From JAAEQD01 sp964521815 (GTDB lineage Bacteria > Zixibacteria > MSB-5A5 > UBA10806 > 4484-95), in assembly GCA_964521815.1 (NCBI GenBank), contig CAZFSN010000138.1, forward strand, positions 1 to 8,808: a DNA stretch of 8,808 bases, written 5' to 3'. This document shows positions 6,566 to 8,808 of the stretch, piece by piece. The notes below the pieces were generated by a model. The model was not told the origin of the DNA. It ran no database searches and saw only the letters and a list, made by a program, of their open reading frames with translations. How positions within the stretch are numbered: position 1 is the first letter of the stretch; every line of letters starts with the position of its first letter. A program made the translations under genes and the position numbers.

Positions 6566-7072
6566 TTAGAACGGATAAAACCCGCCCGCGTGCCAGTAAT
6601 CTTCGGTCAGTTCCTGTTGCTGTTTAAGCAATCGCCGGTGATGAGTTTCTTCCCAGGCGGCCAGTTCGGTGTAAAACTTTTTAACCATCGGATTTGCAGT
6701 CGCTTGGGCTTCTTGATTATAGAATTTTATAGACGATTCCTCAAGCTGCACGCCGATCGATAGGGCGGTCATCTCATAATGGGCTTCCGCCAGGCGAGAC
6801 CGGAAACTTTCAGAAAATATCGGGCTATCAGCCGATTGTGGAGGTTTGCCCAAAGATACGGATGTATCTGCCTTGCCGTTTTTCAGGAAAGAGTCGTACT
6901 GCGCTTTCAGAAACACATAATGCTCGACCTCATCCTGGGCCAGCGCCCTGAACACTTCCTTGCCCTTTTCGTCCTCGGCGCTGTTGGCCGCCATCTTATA
7001 AAAATTATGGCCGTCAACTTCGGCCTGCATGGCTTTCATCAGGCCGTCCAGTATCCGTTTATTTTCATCCAT
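6566..7072 (-). CDS. rubrerythrin-type ferritin-like diiron protein (second operon gene)
   Basis: This 168-residue soluble protein is a four-helix bundle of the rubrerythrin/COG1633 type. The full diiron ligand set is visible: Glu18 in helix A (six residues before FY), Glu48xxHis51 in helix B, Glu111 in helix C (six residues before FY) and Glu141xxHis144 in helix D. There is no CxxC rubredoxin domain, so electrons would have to come from another partner. Known relatives reduce hydrogen peroxide or oxidise and store iron; which applies here is not shown. The C-terminus is aromatic and glycine-rich (DYWHAGGFYPF). AGGAG with a six-base spacer supports the ATG at 7072. The gene lies 93 bp after another ferritin-like gene and 43 bp before the ZIP gene. 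The two ferritin-like proteins share ligand layout but differ widely elsewhere, so they are old paralogues and not a recent duplication. Confidence 0.9.
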   Translation of the reverse strand: MDENKRILDGLMKAMQAEVDGHNFYKMAANSAEDEKGKEVFRALAQDEVEHYVFLKAQYDSFLKNGKADTSVSLGKPPQSADSPIFSESFRSRLAEAHYEMTALSIGVQLEESSIKFYNQEAQATANPMVKKFYTELAAWEETHHRRLLKQQQELTEDYWHAGGFYPF

Positions 7073-7165
7073 AATATGCTCCTCTAATCTAATTAATTAC
7101 CCGCAACAAAATATTCAAAATTCAGGGAATTGATATATAGAATATCCCCTCGCTAACGGCTTAAT

Positions 7166-7678
7166 TTAGCCTTCGGATTCGAGATTGAATTCGCGGAAAT
7201 CGAACCAGAAACCGGTGCCGTTGAGCGAGTCCAGTTCGGCTTGCACTATTGCCAGATGACCTTCCTCGATTTCCAAAAAACGCTTGAACATCCGCTGCGG
7301 TTCGGCCTCCAGTTGGTCCACCATCTGCTCATAGAATTTGCTGGTCTCGATCTCGACATCCAGAGCCTTGGTCAGCATCTGGGCCTCGCCGAACTTATCG
7401 GCCTCTTTCATCTTGCCTTCGAGTTTCTTTACGCCATCCTCGATAGCGCCTTTAGTCGGTATGGTGGTTTCCAGAGTCTTGGTTTTAAGCTTACCTGTTC
7501 GCTTCCATTCGGTCAGGCGGCTTTCCAGGTAATCTATATGCCCCTGTTCCTCTTTAGCCAGCTGTTTGAACAGGCGCTTGGCGGTTTCGTTTTTGGAATT
7601 GGCTACGGCCGACGCGTAAACATCCCGCACCTTCATCTCATAATCTATAGCGGTTATAATCGCTTTTTCGACTTCCAT
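7166..7678 (-). CDS. rubrerythrin-type ferritin-like diiron protein (first operon gene)
   Basis: This 170-residue soluble protein has the rubrerythrin-type bundle. Likely ligands are Glu14 (helix A), Glu44xxHis47 (helix B), Glu109 (helix C, six residues before FY) and Glu138xxHis141 (helix D). Between helices B and C lies a lysine-rich linker (about 59-95). The C-terminus 'GFWFDFREF' is a tail I recall from COG1633 proteins. No rubredoxin CxxC pair is present. A role in peroxide reduction or iron oxidation is known for the superfamily and inferred here. GAGGG stands four bases before the ATG, a slightly tight spacing. It is the first gene of a probable four-gene minus-strand operon with a second ferritin-like gene, a ZIP transporter and a HEAT protein. 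A Fur/PerR-like palindrome lies 46 nt upstream. Confidence 0.9.
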   Translation of the reverse strand: MEVEKAIITAIDYEMKVRDVYASAVANSKNETAKRLFKQLAKEEQGHIDYLESRLTEWKRTGKLKTKTLETTIPTKGAIEDGVKKLEGKMKEADKFGEAQMLTKALDVEIETSKFYEQMVDQLEAEPQRMFKRFLEIEEGHLAIVQAELDSLNGTGFWFDFREFNLESEG

Positions 7679-7724
7679 ATTTCCCTCGTTTGTTACTAAA
7701 ATATCTCTCCCAACACCAGTCCAA

Positions 7725-7739
7725 TCATAGACACTATAA
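7725..7739 (-). promoter_or_regulatory. candidate Fur/PerR-like operator upstream of the ferritin-like operon
   Basis: On the minus strand this reads TTATAGTGTCTATGA, an imperfect 7-1-7 palindrome with ATAG/CTAT arms. It agrees with the Bacillus PerR box consensus at 10 of 14 defined positions. It is followed at once by TTGGAC (7724-7719), a possible -35 box, with TATTTT at 7703-7698 only 15 bp further, which is short. Position in front of diiron genes makes it attractive, but the match is weak and the regulator is not in the window. Confidence 0.25.
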
Positions 7740-7963
7740 CCCCATATTTACCAGCCGGGTTCCCGGACTGTTCAGGGCATACAGTATCATCCCTCACTCT
7801 AATAATAGGCAATTTAGCGGGGATTGTAAATAGAATAGTTGTGAGCGGATGGATAACGTGTTTTGGCGGAGAAGTGGATACTTATTATTAGCTTCCAAAC
7901 TTTGGATCTTATCAATAAGCCCATTTTAGGGAAATATCACTGTATCAGGTAGTCAATTTTTGT

Positions 7964-8073
7964 TGTCATTCCCGCGGAGGTCCCATTAGGGATGCCTTGC
8001 GGCACGGGAATCCAGAACCCCTTATCGGGCAAGTTGTTAAAAAACATGGATATCTGCCTTCGCAGGTATGACA
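7964..8073. repeat. degenerate palindromic interspersed repeat (about 110 bp)
   Basis: The left end (7964-7980, TGTCATTCCCGCGGAGG) matches the reverse complement of the right end (8057-8073) at 14 of 17 positions. Inside the left arm a 24-base insert-like stretch (TCCCATTAGGGA plus a GC-rich part) separates it from CGGGAATCCAGA, which is partly mirrored by the ATGGATATCTG of the right arm. The TGTCATTCCCGCG...GGGAATCCAGA pattern is typical of small palindromic repeats spread through many bacterial genomes. It codes for nothing. Confidence 0.6.
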
Positions 8074-8102
8074 TTAAATAAACAGGGATGACGTTAAATA
8101 CA
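8063..8102. repeat. 20-bp tandem duplication at the right border of the palindromic repeat
   Basis: CAGGTATGACATTAAATAAA (8063-8082) is followed directly by CAGGGATGACGTTAAATACA (8083-8102), identical at 17 of 20 positions. The first unit contains the right terminus of the palindromic repeat, so the border itself appears to have been duplicated. Confidence 0.6.
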
Positions 8103-8178
8103 TGTAATTGAGAAAAATATGTAAAATACCATTTTAAACAAGCCATCCGGTTTGGAAGCAACCGAACTACATGCTATC

Positions 8179-8808
8179 TTAATACACAAACGGAATTAAA
8201 CGCCACGATTTCCGGCAATAAGTATCCCAGGCCGCCCCAAATTGATTTCGCATCAACATTTCCTCATCGTAAATGCGCCAGAATAGCACTATAGTCAGGG
8301 CCGCTGCCAAAATCAGGGCTAACCATGAACGGAAAATCAGGGCGATTCCCGATATGAATATGATTATGCCCAGGTACCTCGGATGGCGAATGTACCGGTA
8401 TGGGCCATCGGTTATCAGTTGATGATTCTCCTGAATAGTAACCTGCACGCTGAATTGCTTATCAAGCCGGGCCTCCGCCCAATGCATACCGATCATTCCC
8501 AGAACGAATAAGCCAAGCCCTAAATATCGAATAAATTCCGAGGCGTTGATTGTAAATATGGCGCGACGGTCGCAGTAGGGGGCGATAACTACTATCGCCA
8601 AGGGAATAAGTTGCAATAAAAGCAGGGCAATCCGTTGACGGGCTACTGTCTTTTTCCCCCGGCCGCGATTACGTCCCGCCTCGGGCAGCTTGATTACTAT
8701 GATAATTTGCAGAAGTACAATTAGTATCGCATAGCCAAGCCGCGCGGGATTGGCGATAAACCCCTGTATATCCGTAATGCCCCAGCCGACAAACGGCAGG
8801 CCGATAAA
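8179..8808 (-). CDS. isoprenylcysteine carboxyl methyltransferase-like membrane protein (5' partial)
   Basis: The frame is open from the stop at 8179 to the window edge, giving at least 209 residues; the start lies beyond 8808. The TTG at 8616 is internal, since the residues before it continue a membrane protein and contain the 'GWGITDIQGFIANPARLG' stretch. Numbering from the edge, hydrophobic segments lie at about 25-40, 61-76, 92-108, 145-160 and 161-177. The family signature GPYRYIRHPRYLG is at 135-147, followed by DEE near 181-183 and by 'FGAAWDTYCRKSWRLIP'. This is the S-adenosylmethionine-binding part shared by ICMT and phospholipid N-methyltransferase-like proteins. The bacterial substrate is usually unknown and could be a lipid, a quinone-like compound or another small acceptor. 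A basic cytoplasmic loop (GRNRGRGKK, 45-53) precedes the second segment. No clear terminator follows. Confidence 0.85.
   Translation of the reverse strand, partial: FIGLPFVGWGITDIQGFIANPARLGYAILIVLLQIIIVIKLPEAGRNRGRGKKTVARQRIALLLLQLIPLAIVVIAPYCDRRAIFTINASEFIRYLGLGLFVLGMIGMHWAEARLDKQFSVQVTIQENHQLITDGPYRYIRHPRYLGIIIFISGIALIFRSWLALILAAALTIVLFWRIYDEEMLMRNQFGAAWDTYCRKSWRLIPFVY

Larger units (their letters stand above)
7891..8159. repeat. perfect 10-bp inverted repeat pair bracketing 249 bp
   Basis: GCTTCCAAAC at 7891-7900 is the exact reverse complement of 8150-8159. The match resumes after a two-base offset (GGAT on both inner sides). The pair encloses the palindromic repeat and the tandem duplication. 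No target-site duplication is visible and no transposase is inside, so it may be a decayed miniature element or chance. Confidence 0.3.
7679..8178. other. 500-bp gene-poor gap with repeats
   Basis: No believable gene is present. The part nearest 7679 should hold the promoter of the ferritin-like operon. At 7751-7771 the GC-rich sequence around CCGGGTTCCCGG forms an inverted repeat with a two-base centre, of unknown use. Bases 7891-8159 contain the repeats listed separately. An AT palindrome, TAAAAT/ATTTTA, lies at 8122-8136. A short CGGTT/AACCG stem (8148-8164) just beyond the methyltransferase gene could be a weak terminator on the minus strand, but no T-tract follows. Confidence 0.6.

Noticed and set aside
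7241..7699. 152-codon plus-strand frame across the first ferritin-like gene
   Set aside because: Antisense to a protein with complete diiron ligands; its length follows from the codon bias of the real gene.
7751..7771. GC-rich inverted repeat CCGGGTTCCCGG as a terminator or strong operator
   Set aside because: The two-base centre is too small for a hairpin loop without opening pairs, no T-tract follows, and it matches no operator I know.
7937..8161. 74-codon minus-strand open frame in the gap
   Set aside because: It runs through the palindromic repeat and its translation is repeat-derived. No ribosome site and no recognisable domain.
8179..8616. Methyltransferase as a complete 145-residue protein starting at TTG 8616
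   Set aside because: The frame stays open to base 8808 with further membrane-protein sequence, so the gene is cut by the window edge.

Overview
The window looks like a chromosomal segment from a diderm bacterium of the wider FCB group (Bacteroidota, Ignavibacteria, Zixibacteria and relatives). The main evidence is a C-terminal type A sorting domain of the type IX secretion system (YPNPFN motif) on the first gene, a DUF3078-type outer-membrane protein, and signal-peptide proteins in a genome of middling GC. No RNA gene in the window allows a finer placement. I see no phage, plasmid, CRISPR, tRNA or rRNA content.

Plus-strand half (1-4847). A 5'-truncated DUF362 protein with a type IX sorting tail is followed by an exported DUF1028 protein that ends in TPR repeats. 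Next comes mscS (small-conductance mechanosensitive channel), a DUF3078 outer-membrane protein 39 bp behind it, and mscL (large-conductance channel) with a C-terminal four-cysteine zinc-ribbon tail. The two mechanosensitive channels with an outer-membrane protein between them suggest an envelope or osmotic-stress neighbourhood.

Convergent junction (4848-4984). This short gap holds a 16-bp stem with an AAAA loop and a second smaller stem-loop. Both keep their pairing through G-U wobbles only when read on the plus strand, so they probably fold at the 3' end of the mscL transcript. Neither is followed by a T-tract.

Minus-strand half (7678 down to 4985). Four closely spaced genes probably form one operon. 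In transcription order they are two different rubrerythrin-type ferritin-like diiron proteins without rubredoxin domains, a GufA-type ZIP metal transporter, and a HEAT-repeat protein resembling the DVU0298 family. Metal import next to diiron four-helix proteins suggests iron or manganese handling and peroxide defence. A weak 15-bp palindrome with the 7-1-7 layout of Fur/PerR boxes lies 46 nt upstream of the first gene.

Right end (7679-8808). A 500-bp gene-poor gap carries a degenerate palindromic repeat of the kind scattered through many genomes, a 20-bp tandem duplication at its right border, and a perfect 10-bp inverted repeat bracketing both. After it lies the 3' part of an isoprenylcysteine carboxyl methyltransferase-like membrane protein on the minus strand. 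Its frame stays open to the window edge, so its start is outside.

No clearly new system is proven. The best leads are the diiron/ZIP/HEAT operon, the mscS-DUF3078-mscL group with a zinc-ribbon MscL, and the strand-biased stem-loops behind mscL.
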